NCBI GenBank assembly: GCA_964391195.1
Contig: CAYMLG010000003.1
Coordinates: 62,001 to 126,000 of the forward strand
Direction: 5' to 3'
DNA: 64,000 nucleotides
Origin: JAAYXE01 sp964391195
GTDB taxonomy: Bacteria; Chloroflexota; Anaerolineae; Anaerolineales; UBA4823
Positions 1 to 8,756 of this stretch are shown here, in pieces. Position numbers and translations under genes: made by a program. Each line of letters opens with the position of its first letter. The stretch's first letter is position 1. The notes below the pieces were generated by a model. It had not been told where the DNA came from. It saw nothing but the letters and a program-made list of their open reading frames with translations, and did not search any database.

Positions 1-6
1 CACCTC

Positions 7-816
7 TCAGGCTTCATGATGGCCGGCTCCCGTCCGGTTCAGGCTGCCCATTGAATACCCCTCCAGGTCCAGGGTGACAAAAGAAAAACCGATCCGGCGC
101 AGGCTCTCGACCACCTCCTGGCGGCGCGCAAGGACCGCCGGCAGGCCATCCTCATCCACCTCGATCCGCGCCACAGGACCGTGGTGACGGACGCGCACCT
201 GGCGCAGCCCCAACCCATACAGTACCGCTTCGGCCTCTTCAACCTGAGACAGGGCTTCCAGGGTCACCCGGGTGCCATACGGGATGCGCGATGAGAGGCA
301 GGCTTTGGCCGGTTTATCCCAGTTGGGCAATCCAAGCGCTTTCCCCGCGCGGCGGATTTCGTCTTTGGTCATCTCAGCTTCCAGCAAGGGTGATCGTACC
401 CCGGCTTCACGGGCCGCTTTGCGACCGGGACGCACATCGGAGCGATCATCGAAATTGGTGCCGTCCACCACATAAGCAAACCCATGCTGGCGGGCATATT
501 CCACCAGTTGGTCATAAACCGCATGTTTGCACCAATAGCAGCGCTGCGGCGTGTTTTCCAGGTAGCGGTCGTCCTCCAGCTCATGGCTGTCGAGCAGCAC
601 CTGGCGGAAGCTGCAGCGGACAGCGATGTCTTTCGCTTCCTGCAGTTCTGCCTGGGCCAGGCTTGCGGATACGGCCGTCACCGCCAGGCTGCGCTCTCCC
701 AGTTCTTGGGCTGCCAGGACAGCCAGCAGCGTGCTATCGACACCACCGGAGTAAGCGACCAGAACACTTCCCATCTGGCGTAAGATCGTGCGTACCTGTT
801 CAAGTTTGTTGTCCAA
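7..816 (-). CDS. larE: ATP-dependent sacrificial sulfur transferase LarE-like
   Basis: PP-loop (N-type) ATP pyrophosphatase of the LarE family, which adenylates and sulfurates the carboxylates of the pyridinium cofactor of nickel-pincer enzymes. The 269-residue protein has the PP-loop SGGVDST at residues 23-29 and the family motif GTNFDDRSDVRPG at 119-131. It carries three cysteines at family-conserved sites: C93 and C96 in RCYWC, and C173 in KACLSSR. LarE of Lactobacillus uses a single Cys that is consumed; the three-Cys pattern suggests the Fe-S cluster type that can act repeatedly, which is inference. The only usable start in frame is TTG at 816, since an in-frame stop lies at 825-823; GGAGG lies about ten bases upstream. 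No larB, larC or lactate racemase gene is in view, so the substrate enzyme is unknown. Confidence 0.86.
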   Translation of the reverse strand: MDNKLEQVRTILRQMGSVLVAYSGGVDSTLLAVLAAQELGERSLAVTAVSASLAQAELQEAKDIAVRCSFRQVLLDSHELEDDRYLENTPQRCYWCKHAVYDQLVEYARQHGFAYVVDGTNFDDRSDVRPGRKAAREAGVRSPLLEAEMTKDEIRRAGKALGLPNWDKPAKACLSSRIPYGTRVTLEALSQVEEAEAVLYGLGLRQVRVRHHGPVARIEVDEDGLPAVLARRQEVVESLRRIGFSFVTLDLEGYSMGSLNRTGAGHHEA

Positions 817-1027
817 AATCCATCATCCTCCGTTGTTAATCGGTTGCATCCGAATTTAAGCGGGGACAGGCCGCGCGCAGCCGCGCAGCACAATAGCATC
901 TTAAGCCCCCCTGCTCAGCTCGGACTCAAGCCATTTTATCCGAATTATAGCCGGAGAAAGGTGGAACACCCGCGCCCATCCCCCCTCACCTTCCTATTCT
1001 TGAGAAAGCCATTGACGGCGGGTAAAC

Positions 1028-3814
1028 TCAGTTCTCGATTTCACTGCCGATCATGATCCGGTCGCCGCCTTCGGATTTCGAGTCATAGGCCGCGGTATCG
1101 GCGGCCAGCAGCAAGTTCTCGGCCGTCCGCCCGTGGTCGGGATATGCGGCGACGCCGATAGATAAGGTCACCGGGCCAATCGGGCGGCCATCGTAGCGCA
1201 GATCCAGCTTTTTCACCGCTTCGCGCAGTTGGTCGGCGCGGCGCCAGGCGTCCGCCAGGGTAGCTTCGGGCAGCACAACGGTGAACTCGTCGCCCCCGTA
1301 GCGACAGGCGACATCCTCGCCGCGGAAGGAACGCTGCAGCAGTTCGCCGAGGGAGCGCAGGAGCAAATCGCCGGCATCGTGACCATACGTGTCGTTAATC
1401 GGCTTCAGGCGGTCGATGTCGAACATGATGACGCCCACCGGGACGCCTTGCCGGTTAGCCCGGCGAAGCTCGCGGTCCAGGGTTTCCTCCATGTAGCGGC
1501 GGTTGAATAGGCCGGTGAGCGGATCGCGGATCGCCTGGCTGCGCAGGGTATCGCGCAGGTTCAGGTTCGCCAGGGCCAGGGCGATGTACTCGGCAATCCT
1601 GGCTACCAGTTGCTGCTGCTCCAGGCTGAACGGGCACTCAGCCGCCTGTTTAGAAGACTGGCGGATGTGGAGCGCGCCCGCGGCTGCGCCCTGAGCCACT
1701 AACGGAGCGCAGAAGTAGGCGGCCGGATAGGGCTCGTGCACATGGCCGCATACGGGGCCTGAAGCGGTGTCGAGCACAGCGTGCAGCCGGCCGCGACGAA
1801 GCCCCCAGCACTCGTTCACCATCAGTTCGCGCTCACCCGAGCCGGGCGGGGCATCCCCCCAGGCCACCACTCGCTCAGCCGGGTCGGCAGCCTCCTTCAC
1901 CAGATAGAGAGCGCCCGAAGTGGCTGGCAGCAGGCGGCCGGTGCAGCGGGCGATGATCGGGTAGGCCTCATCCGCCGTGCGACAGGCCTGGAGCAGGTCG
2001 CCCATTTCGGCAATCAGGGCGTTTTCGCGAGCGCGCTGCTCAAGGCCGGCCATCTGCTGGCTGACCTGCCGGTTCAACTGTTCTTGCTCTTCCGCGCTCC
2101 ACTTCCGCTCCAGAACACTGACGAACATCTCGGCGCAGATTTTAAAGACCGGCAGCGGATCCCCGTCCCACTCCTGTTCCCTGGCTCTCGATTCCAGCTC
2201 CAGGTAACCGATCATCGCCCGGTTCAGGATCAGGGGCATAGCAGTGTAGGCACAGATCCCCCTTCCTTGCAGCTCAGCAGCCGCTTCAGCCAACACCGGG
2301 GAGGCCGCCTCGCCCTGAACGATGTGGACGATTTCCAACTGGTTCAGGCGTCCCAAAACTGATTGAAAGTCGCCGGACTGCAGGCGAGCCAAATAAAGGG
2401 CGTCCCCGGAAGGGTCACTGCTGTAAATACAAGGGCTCTCGTGAGAGGACAGGCCTTCCGGAGAGAACAAAACCAGGCGGGCGGCATCCACTCCGGAGAA
2501 ACTGGCGATTGTCTGCAGAGCCCGTTCGAGGGTCTCCTCGATCTTCGCCAGGGGCAGGTGGATGAAGCGAGCCGCCATCGCCGCCACCACATGTTCCAGG
2601 CGCAGGCGCTGCTGCAGGCGGGCTGCCTGCCGGCTGTGCTCTTCGAGCTCGGCCAGGCGCGCGGCCGTGCGGGAAGCGCCTTGCAGGCCGGCGGAAACGG
2701 CGGCGGCGAACAACTCCAGCCTTTCGAGCTCGCCAGACCGTGCCTCGGCTGCCGGTTGGTCGTAATATAGGCCGAGCGCCCCCGACACCTGCGCGCCCTG
2801 GCGGACCGGCAAGGCAATGGCCCGTTGGAAGCCAAGCTTTTGAAGCGCGGGCAGACGGCTGTGCCAGCCGGTATATTCCTCGGCTATTGCTGGCTGCCCG
2901 GTCTGCCAGGCCAGGCCCGGCACATCCTCACCGGCCTTCACCCCCAGCCCGGACAGCCCGGCCAATTTACCGGTGGCCTCCCGCACCTGCAGATTCTGGT
3001 GCGACTCCCCCGCCAGCCACAGCGCCGCGTGCGGGGTGCCGCCGAGGCTAGCCGCGCCCTCGACCGCTGCCCGGTACAGCTCTGGGCCCGCACCCGCGCA
3101 GGCCAAAGCGGTGATAGCCTGGTGCAGGGCCAGCAAGCCCTGGCTGCGCTCATCTGCCAGGTGAGCCTGCCGCTGCCATTCGGTAACGTCCTGCCCCGAG
3201 AAAAGCAGGCCGTACACTTCCCCATCCGCCCGGCGCAGCGGAACCCGGCGCACATACAGGCAGCGCAAACCTTCAGCACCGTGCATCTCCTCCATGCCGG
3301 CCCGTTCCAGCCCCTTGTCCAACACGCGTTCTTCCTCCAGTTTGATGGTGTTGGCTTGCGAGCGGGGGAAGAAATCGAAATCCGAGCGTCCGATAACACT
3401 ATCCGGGTTACGGCCGAGGAAGGCGGCAAAGGCCCGATTGACTGCCAGGTAGATCCCCTGGCCATCTTTAATTGCCAGCAGCTCTCCGGCATGGGTAAAT
3501 CCCATCCGCATGCGCTCTAGCTCCGCCTGCACTGCTGCCTGCTCTGCCCGGCGGGAAGCCTCGGCCTGCCACAAGCCGGCTGCGCCGGCCAGGGTCAGCA
3601 AGCCGCCCAACAGGCTGGCCGCGGCCGAATACGTGTCCAGGCCGGTCGTGGACGTTCGTCCAGCCGCCTCGAAACCCTGTACGAAGGCCAGGACCAGCAA
3701 ACCTGCGCTTAAACCGAGCCAGGGAAGAGGCTGCCGGGCTTTTCTTGACTGAACCAGGGCTACTAATCCACCCACCAGCAGGCAAATTGCAGCAGCGGCA
3801 TTGAATAAGGGCAT
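1028..3814 (-). CDS. membrane-anchored PAS-GAF diguanylate cyclase
   Basis: Predicted to make cyclic di-GMP from two GTP in response to a cytoplasmic or membrane signal. The 928-residue protein starts with three hydrophobic segments (about 5-22, 31-48, 65-82). A PAS domain follows (about 100-215), then three GAF-like regions (about 225-375, 405-570, 595-750), and a C-terminal GGDEF domain (about 755-925). The active-site signature GGDEF is intact at 840-844. The product-inhibition site RxxD is present as RGED at 831-834, exactly five residues upstream, so feedback inhibition is expected. RDPLTGLFNRR marks the start of the catalytic domain. The ATG is preceded by GGAGG five bases away. The gene is divergent from the LysM-paralogue fragment, with 113 bp between them. 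The signals sensed are not evident. Confidence 0.9.
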   Translation of the reverse strand: MPLFNAAAAICLLVGGLVALVQSRKARQPLPWLGLSAGLLVLAFVQGFEAAGRTSTTGLDTYSAAASLLGGLLTLAGAAGLWQAEASRRAEQAAVQAELERMRMGFTHAGELLAIKDGQGIYLAVNRAFAAFLGRNPDSVIGRSDFDFFPRSQANTIKLEEERVLDKGLERAGMEEMHGAEGLRCLYVRRVPLRRADGEVYGLLFSGQDVTEWQRQAHLADERSQGLLALHQAITALACAGAGPELYRAAVEGAASLGGTPHAALWLAGESHQNLQVREATGKLAGLSGLGVKAGEDVPGLAWQTGQPAIAEEYTGWHSRLPALQKLGFQRAIALPVRQGAQVSGALGLYYDQPAAEARSGELERLELFAAAVSAGLQGASRTAARLAELEEHSRQAARLQQRLRLEHVVAAMAARFIHLPLAKIEETLERALQTIASFSGVDAARLVLFSPEGLSSHESPCIYSSDPSGDALYLARLQSGDFQSVLGRLNQLEIVHIVQGEAASPVLAEAAAELQGRGICAYTAMPLILNRAMIGYLELESRAREQEWDGDPLPVFKICAEMFVSVLERKWSAEEQEQLNRQVSQQMAGLEQRARENALIAEMGDLLQACRTADEAYPIIARCTGRLLPATSGALYLVKEAADPAERVVAWGDAPPGSGERELMVNECWGLRRGRLHAVLDTASGPVCGHVHEPYPAAYFCAPLVAQGAAAGALHIRQSSKQAAECPFSLEQQQLVARIAEYIALALANLNLRDTLRSQAIRDPLTGLFNRRYMEETLDRELRRANRQGVPVGVIMFDIDRLKPINDTYGHDAGDLLLRSLGELLQRSFRGEDVACRYGGDEFTVVLPEATLADAWRRADQLREAVKKLDLRYDGRPIGPVTLSIGVAAYPDHGRTAENLLLAADTAAYDSKSEGGDRIMIGSEIEN

Positions 3815-3927
3815 TCACCCCTCCGTGAGATCCTTATGCGATTGAGTACAATGGCTCTACTGTTTAATTGTCATAAAGTCAATAATATTGTACATAAGTT
3901 TCTCGTGAAAAATGTTGCAATGGGGTC

Positions 3928-4731
3928 TTGATCCCCGACACCGGCGGCGAGGCCGGCCTGGCCCGAATCGAGGCCATCCGAGCGAGCCGGAACAACACAG
4001 TGACCATCTACGCCTCCCGGTTCCCCGGCCGGGCGCGGTTCGATGTGTTCATGGCCGAGAACCTGGCCGCCGGGCAGTCGAAGCGGCCGGCGGATAGCTA
4101 TTTCATCGGCCAGATCGTATCCGACGAGGACGGGAATTTCGAAGCGATTTTTTCCATCCCTCGGGCGCTGTACGATGCTGAGCGAATTTCCATCTGGCTG
4201 GAGGGGGCGACGACTGACTGGAGCAGCTATACCTGGTTCTACAATGAAACCTTCGGCAAACCGAGCTTTGATCCTATCCTACCGGAGCTTGAACCGGGGG
4301 ACCCGGACACAGCCCTGATCCGAATTAGGGCCGGAGATGCCGCGGACCTGGGGGTGGGCAGCGCCGGCCTCTATTTGCCCAGTTCTCAGTACAACGCCTG
4401 GGCCTGGCTGACCCGCTATGAACCGGACGCGGTCCTCGGTGCCGATGATTTTCTCTTCACCCAAAAGCTGATCCGGGTGCAGATACTCGATGACCGGGAT
4501 GCTCCGGTCAACCGGGTGTCTGGGGTGAACTTTGTGTACTTCACGCTGAGCCGGGCTGAGATCAGAGCCTACCTCGATGGCAATTTGGGAGTCCTGTATT
4601 ACAATCCTTCCCGGGGTATCTGGCAGTCATGCCGGAACCAGGCCCTGTTGGGCGGCGCCGGTGGCGCAGCAGAGCGCCTGGTGTGTGAGATGGACTCTTT
4701 TGGGTTGTATGGGCTGGCGCTGTATCCGTAA
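3928..4731 (+). pseudogene. 5'-truncated paralogue of the LysM surface protein at 21891
   Basis: The 267-residue reading frame matches the C-terminal two thirds of the LysM protein encoded at 21891-23003: both begin at IP(D/E)TGG and end in FG(L/F)YGLAL. Shared landmarks are FPR/FPG near the start, SWNWF-like sequence at the end of the first half, LPSSxYN, GVNFVYF/GLNYIYF, YYNP/YHYNP, and two cysteines near the C-terminus. The signal peptide and LysM domain are missing. The frame is open only back to a TAA at 3895-3897, and the sole possible start is a TTG with no good ribosome site. Loss has occurred exactly at the domain boundary. It is most likely a decayed copy, because an exported disulfide-type domain without a signal peptide would be stranded in the cytoplasm. 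A functional short protein cannot be excluded, as the frame has no internal stop. Confidence 0.6.
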
Positions 4732-4810
4732 TTGCGCCGGGATGAGACCCCACCGGTGCATGACGGCCGCCCGGCGGAATGCTGTACAGCGGCTAGAGTA
4801 AAAATGCTGA

Positions 4811-4849
4811 TCAGGTGTGGCAGGCGGCTTCCTCGCCTGCCACACCTGA
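4811..4849 (+). terminator. 16-bp perfect hairpin
   Basis: Arms 4811-4826 and 4834-4849 are exact reverse complements with a 7-base loop. There is no T-run after it. It sits between the LysM-paralogue fragment and the HAD gene, so it probably ends or separates their transcripts. Confidence 0.5.
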
Positions 4850-4879
4850 CTGTATGTTCCGGCAAATGGAGGAGAGTGC

Positions 4880-5467
4880 GTGGAAAGCAAACCCGAACGA
4901 AGAAAGACGAAGTTGGTTATCTTCGATGTGGACGGGACCCTGGCAGAAACCTATTCCCTGAACTTACTACCAGGGGTTAAAGATTTCTTCCACTTAGTTT
5001 TTCAGGCGGGCTGCCCGAACCCGCCGCAGGTGGCAATCGCCACCAACCAGGGTGGAGTGGGGATGCGCTACTGGATGGAAACGGGGAAATTCGGGGATCC
5101 CGAGAAGTATCCGACCGAGCAATCCGTCGAACAGCGGTTGAAAGATCTGGTGAGCGCCCTGGGGGGCAATCCGGACCTGCCGGTGTACGTTGCGTACAGC
5201 TTTCGCTCGAAGCAGGGCCGCTGGGCCCCTGTGCCCCCCGGTAAAGAGGGACTGCCGCGTTGGTCGCGGGAGTGGCGCAAACCAGACCCCGGCATGCTGC
5301 TCCAGGCGATGAAGGATGCCGGAGCAGAGCCGGAAGAGACCCTTTTTGTGGCCGACAGCCCGGACGACCAGGCCGCCGCACAGGCTGCCGGCTGCCGCTT
5401 CGAATGGGCCGAAGCCTTCTTTTCGCAGACCTGGGAGGATTGCGCGAGCTTCGAGAGCTTACTTTAA
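4880..5467 (+). CDS. HAD-superfamily IIIA phosphatase (GmhB/HisB-N-like)
   Basis: Small cytoplasmic phosphatase of 195 residues related to D,D-heptose 1,7-bisphosphate phosphatase and histidinol-phosphatase. HAD motif I is DVDGT near residue 17, with the nucleophile being the first Asp. Motif II is the Thr of ATNQGG (about 54-59). Motif III and IV are the Lys of WRKPDPGM and the acidic ADSPDDQAAA. The Cys-His zinc knuckle typical of true GmhB is not evident, so the substrate is left open. The start is GTG, preceded by GGAGGAG with good spacing. Its last 9 bases overlap the 3' end of the convergent mrpG gene. Confidence 0.75.
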   Translation: MESKPERRKTKLVIFDVDGTLAETYSLNLLPGVKDFFHLVFQAGCPNPPQVAIATNQGGVGMRYWMETGKFGDPEKYPTEQSVEQRLKDLVSALGGNPDLPVYVAYSFRSKQGRWAPVPPGKEGLPRWSREWRKPDPGMLLQAMKDAGAEPEETLFVADSPDDQAAAQAAGCRFEWAEAFFSQTWEDCASFESLL

Positions 5468-5794
5468 GCGGCCCGATTCGTCCAGGGTATCGCCTCTTTC
5501 CATCGGCTGCCGGTTCAGATAAGCCAGCCGCCCGATCACGTGCCCGGAAACCGGGCTGGAGAGGATTAAAAACGCTACGATCAAGGCCGTCCGGGCGATC
5601 TGGCTCGCGTTCCCCTGAAGGAAAATCCCACCCAGAATGGGGATGACCCCGATCACGGCGATTTTGCTGGCTGCATGCAGGCTGGTATAAATGTCCGGCA
5701 TGCGCACGATGCCATAGACGGCCAGAGTTAGCATGGATACGCCGAACAGCACGAGCCCAACGCTGATCCCCGCCTTCAATACTGATAAATCCAT
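5459..5794 (-). CDS. mrpG: Mrp Na+/H+ antiporter subunit G
   Basis: Last gene of the mrp operon. The 111-residue membrane protein has three hydrophobic segments and the family signature RMPDIYTSLHAASK (about 31-44), followed by a GVIPILGG loop. MrpG is a small subunit needed for assembly and activity of the hetero-oligomeric Mrp complex. The frame is open much further upstream, but the ATG at 5794 is the right start: it overlaps the mrpF stop by one base (TGATG) and gives the usual family length. The stop codon lies inside the end of the convergent HAD gene. Confidence 0.92.
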   Translation of the reverse strand: MDLSVLKAGISVGLVLFGVSMLTLAVYGIVRMPDIYTSLHAASKIAVIGVIPILGGIFLQGNASQIARTALIVAFLILSSPVSGHVIGRLAYLNRQPMERGDTLDESGRLK

Positions 5795-6060
5795 CAAAAC
5801 AGTCTCCTCTCCCCATGATAGCGCGCCGCGGCCAGGGTGCCGATAAATGAGAGCAAGGCCAGCACCAGGGCTGCGTCGAGATAATAAGAAGTCTCTACGG
5901 AAAGACTGATCAAAGCCAGCAGGCCAACCAGCAGGAAACCAAGGGTGTCGAAGGCCAGAATGCGCATTTCGATCTGCCGGTTGCGAACCAGAACCACCAT
6001 CACCACCGCGGTCAGGAGAACCACCCATATTGCAGCCGCGTAGTATATTAAATTCTGCAT
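5794..6060 (-). CDS. mrpF: Mrp Na+/H+ antiporter subunit F
   Basis: 88 residues with three predicted membrane helices. The sequence NRQIEMRILAFDTLGFLLVGLLAL resembles the MrpF signature, in which an Asp lies in the second helix (here in FDTLG), and LDAALVLALLSFIGTLAAARY is the typical third helix. MrpF belongs to the small-subunit group of the complex and has been linked in homologues to Na+ and cholate efflux. It follows mrpE by 14 bp and is translationally linked to mrpG by a one-base stop/start overlap. Confidence 0.92.
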   Translation of the reverse strand: MQNLIYYAAAIWVVLLTAVVMVVLVRNRQIEMRILAFDTLGFLLVGLLALISLSVETSYYLDAALVLALLSFIGTLAAARYHGERRLF

Positions 6061-6074
6061 ATCGACGAACCTCC

Positions 6075-6569
6075 TCAGGGAAACACAGGTTTCTGATACC
6101 GCTCATAAAAACGTTGATAATGCTCCCGGAGCCGCTCGGGATGGCTGGCATCCAATACGTGAAAATACATCTCGTATTTCTCCCAGTCCGTCCCGATGTA
6201 GAAGGAACCGGGCGAAAGGGAAACCGCCAGCGCGAAAACGGCAACCCCTTGTGAGGTGAGATCACCGACCGGGATGGCGATCACGCCAGAGGGAGGAAAA
6301 CGGCGCAGGCCAAGAACAATGACCGCCGTCTGGAAGCTGCCTCCCAGGATTTCCAGGAACACAGCCCATACGAATGGAAAGAAGGCGATCGTCCGGAGGA
6401 AGAAACCCGGCAGGCTGGTTACAGAAGTGGGAGGCAGAAACTGGCGAAAGAGGAACATGAGAAATGCCGCCAGGACTGCGCCAACGGCAAGATCGACCCA
6501 GGCGAAACTGCTGATGACCAGCGCATAAACCACGACGAGCAGCACCCACCAGACGATCAGGCGGATCAT
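6075..6569 (-). CDS. mrpE: Mrp Na+/H+ antiporter subunit E
   Basis: 164-residue membrane subunit. Two or three hydrophobic segments occupy the first 85 residues. A soluble C-terminal part follows, containing the family motif SLSPGSFYIGTD (about 118-129) and a short conserved tail. MrpE supports the stability of the complex. The start ATG overlaps the mrpD stop by four bases, showing translational coupling. Confidence 0.9.
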   Translation of the reverse strand: MIRLIVWWVLLVVVYALVISSFAWVDLAVGAVLAAFLMFLFRQFLPPTSVTSLPGFFLRTIAFFPFVWAVFLEILGGSFQTAVIVLGLRRFPPSGVIAIPVGDLTSQGVAVFALAVSLSPGSFYIGTDWEKYEMYFHVLDASHPERLREHYQRFYERYQKPVFP

Positions 6570-7945
6570 GGCAGTTCCCTCGTCAAGACTTGAATGGCGA
6601 AACTGCTGACTTCCAACAGAGGGTTGGGCCAGACTCCCAGACCCAGGACGATCACCGCCAGGAACAGCAGCAGGAGGCGCATCCGCAGCGGGCTCCGGCT
6701 TTCATTTTCACCCTCTGGAATCCAGAAGCGCTTTTGATAAATTTGAAACATGTAGATGATCGATAAAGCGCTCCCCAGGAAAATGACCCCCAGGGCCAGA
6801 GCCGGGCGTCCGGAATCTGCCCCGGCCCGGAACAGGGCCGTTTTTCCAAAAAAGCCAACTGCCGGGGGGATGCCAGCAACGCTGAAAGCGCCGATGGCAA
6901 CCACGAAGCCCACCAGCCACCCGCGCAGCCCGGTGGCGAGAAACAACATGGTTTTGTTCAGCGCATTGATGATGGTATACAAGACGGCTGCGGAGTAGCC
7001 CAGCGGGTCGCCCAAAACGATCGCCAGGAGGATGTAACCGGCCTGGCTGATCGACGAATAGGCCAGAGTCTCTCGGAGGGTGCGCCTGGAGAGGGCCAGG
7101 AAAGCGCCGTACACAATGCTGGCGGCGCCAATAAAGAACAGGAGCGGCCCGGCGAATTGAAGCTCACGCTGCAACATCCCCACCCCAAAACGAAGCAGGC
7201 CATAACTGCCGATGTTCGCCAGCACACCGCTGAGAATTGCGGCGGATACCGGGCGCATGCCGCGATAAACTGCCGGCAGCCAGAAATGGAAGGGAAACAG
7301 GCCAAGCTTTACGCTCAAGGCGACGAAAATCAGGGCGGCCACTAAAATGACCGAGGTCGGTTCAGAGGTGGCCACCCAGATCGAAATTTCGCGGATGTCC
7401 AGAGTCCCCGTCAGGCGGTAGAGGCCCACCACGCCGGCCAGGAAAAGCGCAGAACCGATCAGATTGGTGACCGAGAAGGTCAGCGCATCCCTGACCTCAC
7501 GCGGCTCCTGGCCGTAGGTGGCCAGGATGAACGAGGCCGTCATCGAGATCTCAAAAAACACATAAAAGTTGAACGCATCGCGGGTGAGGAAGAGACCATT
7601 CAGCCCAGCGGCCAGAAAAAGCACCAGGGAAGGGAAGGCCCGCTCTTCCACATCATACAGATCTTCGTACATGAGGGTGATCAGCAGCAGGAAATTGGCC
7701 AGGAGGACAAAGGTGATCCCCAAAGGATCGGCGGTGAGGGTGATTCCCACGCCCTCTTCCCAGCCGCCAACCACCGTGGATAAAAACTCGTTGCGAAACG
7801 CCTCCCTTGCCAGCCGCAAAGCGCTGACCAGGCTGGCGAACAAAATCACGACGGCCAGCCATTTCACCCAGCGGCGGCGCCCATCCAGGCGGAACAGGAG
7901 CACAGCGCCAATCCAGTTGATCGCCAGCGGGAGCAGAAGCATCAA
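6566..7945 (-). CDS. mrpD: Mrp antiporter subunit D (NuoL/M/N-like)
   Basis: 459-residue polytopic protein homologous to the proton-pumping NuoM/NuoN subunits of complex I and one of the two large ion-translocating Mrp subunits. About 14 hydrophobic segments are visible. The functionally essential Glu of transmembrane helix 5 is present as E132 in FFEISMTASF. Lysines in the central helices (for example SVKLGLFPFHFWLP) match the family's proton path. It starts with ATGATG overlapping the mrpC stop by four bases and ends overlapping mrpE by four bases. Confidence 0.93.
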   Translation of the reverse strand: MMLLLPLAINWIGAVLLFRLDGRRRWVKWLAVVILFASLVSALRLAREAFRNEFLSTVVGGWEEGVGITLTADPLGITFVLLANFLLLITLMYEDLYDVEERAFPSLVLFLAAGLNGLFLTRDAFNFYVFFEISMTASFILATYGQEPREVRDALTFSVTNLIGSALFLAGVVGLYRLTGTLDIREISIWVATSEPTSVILVAALIFVALSVKLGLFPFHFWLPAVYRGMRPVSAAILSGVLANIGSYGLLRFGVGMLQRELQFAGPLLFFIGAASIVYGAFLALSRRTLRETLAYSSISQAGYILLAIVLGDPLGYSAAVLYTIINALNKTMLFLATGLRGWLVGFVVAIGAFSVAGIPPAVGFFGKTALFRAGADSGRPALALGVIFLGSALSIIYMFQIYQKRFWIPEGENESRSPLRMRLLLLFLAVIVLGLGVWPNPLLEVSSFAIQVLTRELP

Positions 7946-8322
7946 TACTCCTCCGGGGCCCTTTGCCGCTCTTCCTCTTCAATGTCCAACTTCTCAGCGG
8001 CGTGGATGATCTCCTGGTCCAGGGTGTCGTGGGTTTTATACACCCGGTAGATGAGGCTGAGGACTAAGGTGGAGATACTAAAATTGATCACCACGGCGGT
8101 TAACACCATCGCCTGTGCCAGGGGGTCGCTGACCAATGTGCGGGGTTCCAGGGGCAAGATCGGCGCCTCCCCCCGGCTGATACCGGCGGAGAGGATGAAC
8201 AGGATCACGGAGTTCGAGGTCAGGTGCAGGCCGGCCACATTGCGGAGCAGATCCCGCTTGAGCAGTAGATATACGCCCGCGCCAAAAAGCACGGATACAA
8301 CAACCGAGATGATCAGATTCAC
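7942..8322 (-). CDS. mrpC: Mrp antiporter subunit C (NuoK-like)
   Basis: 126-residue homologue of NuoK with three hydrophobic helices. The signature GLHLTSNSVILFIL (about 31-44) corresponds to the NuoK-like GxxLLxNAxNL segment. LVLTAVVINFSISTLVLSLIYRVY resembles the third helix. The C-terminal 30 residues are charged and cytoplasmic. It overlaps both neighbours by four bases, so translation is expected to be coupled along the operon. Confidence 0.92.
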   Translation of the reverse strand: MNLIISVVVSVLFGAGVYLLLKRDLLRNVAGLHLTSNSVILFILSAGISRGEAPILPLEPRTLVSDPLAQAMVLTAVVINFSISTLVLSLIYRVYKTHDTLDQEIIHAAEKLDIEEEERQRAPEEY

Positions 8323-8756
8323 TGCTCGTCCAAACCTTTCTCGTCTGCGATAAGACGAAACGCTTGCAATGAAAAGCCGAGCACGATCAGAGCGATACCC
8401 AGATCTAAGAGGATGGCCGTGTGGATCTCCAACTTGCCCAGGTGGAGGCCAGGCTCCCCACTCCCCGGGAAATGGGTGAGGGGCGGTAACCCCTGCAGCA
8501 GAGGGACCAGGGTTACCCCCAGCACAAGCAACATGCCGGCGGCTGCCATCTCCGGGGCATAACGAGCCGGAAGCCGTTTTTCGACCTCCTGGTAACCGAA
8601 GGTGAGATATTGCATAATCATCCCCAGGGCAGCGATCACCCCGGCGCTGAAGCCATCGCCCACATCCGAATACCCCTTGATGAGGATGGCTGCGGCGACG
8701 ATGAAAGATGGCAGGAGCAGGAGGCCCGATACCAGGCGGACCAGTTCGGTAATCAT
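8319..8756 (-). CDS. mrpB: Mrp antiporter subunit B
   Basis: 145-residue MnhB-family subunit with four hydrophobic helices. The family signature GYSDVGDGFSAGVIAALG (about 28-45) is intact. HTAILLDLGIALIVLG forms the last helix. It encodes the separate MrpB subunit, distinct from the MrpB-like domain fused at the C-terminus of MrpA. Its start overlaps the mrpA stop by four bases. Confidence 0.92.
   Translation of the reverse strand: MITELVRLVSGLLLLPSFIVAAAILIKGYSDVGDGFSAGVIAALGMIMQYLTFGYQEVEKRLPARYAPEMAAAGMLLVLGVTLVPLLQGLPPLTHFPGSGEPGLHLGKLEIHTAILLDLGIALIVLGFSLQAFRLIADEKGLDEQ

Noticed and set aside
291..839. Long open frames antisense to larE
   Set aside because: Composition and lack of family features mark them as shadows of the larE coding strand; the same holds for many antisense frames over dnaX, metH and the SpoIIE gene.
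3912..4097. Alternative ATG-started frame at the LysM-paralogue fragment
   Set aside because: It is out of frame with the homologous sequence and its product is an Arg/Pro-rich shadow peptide.
5795..6265. Long N-terminal extension of MrpG
   Set aside because: It covers mrpF and part of mrpE in a different frame; the 111-residue form matches the family.
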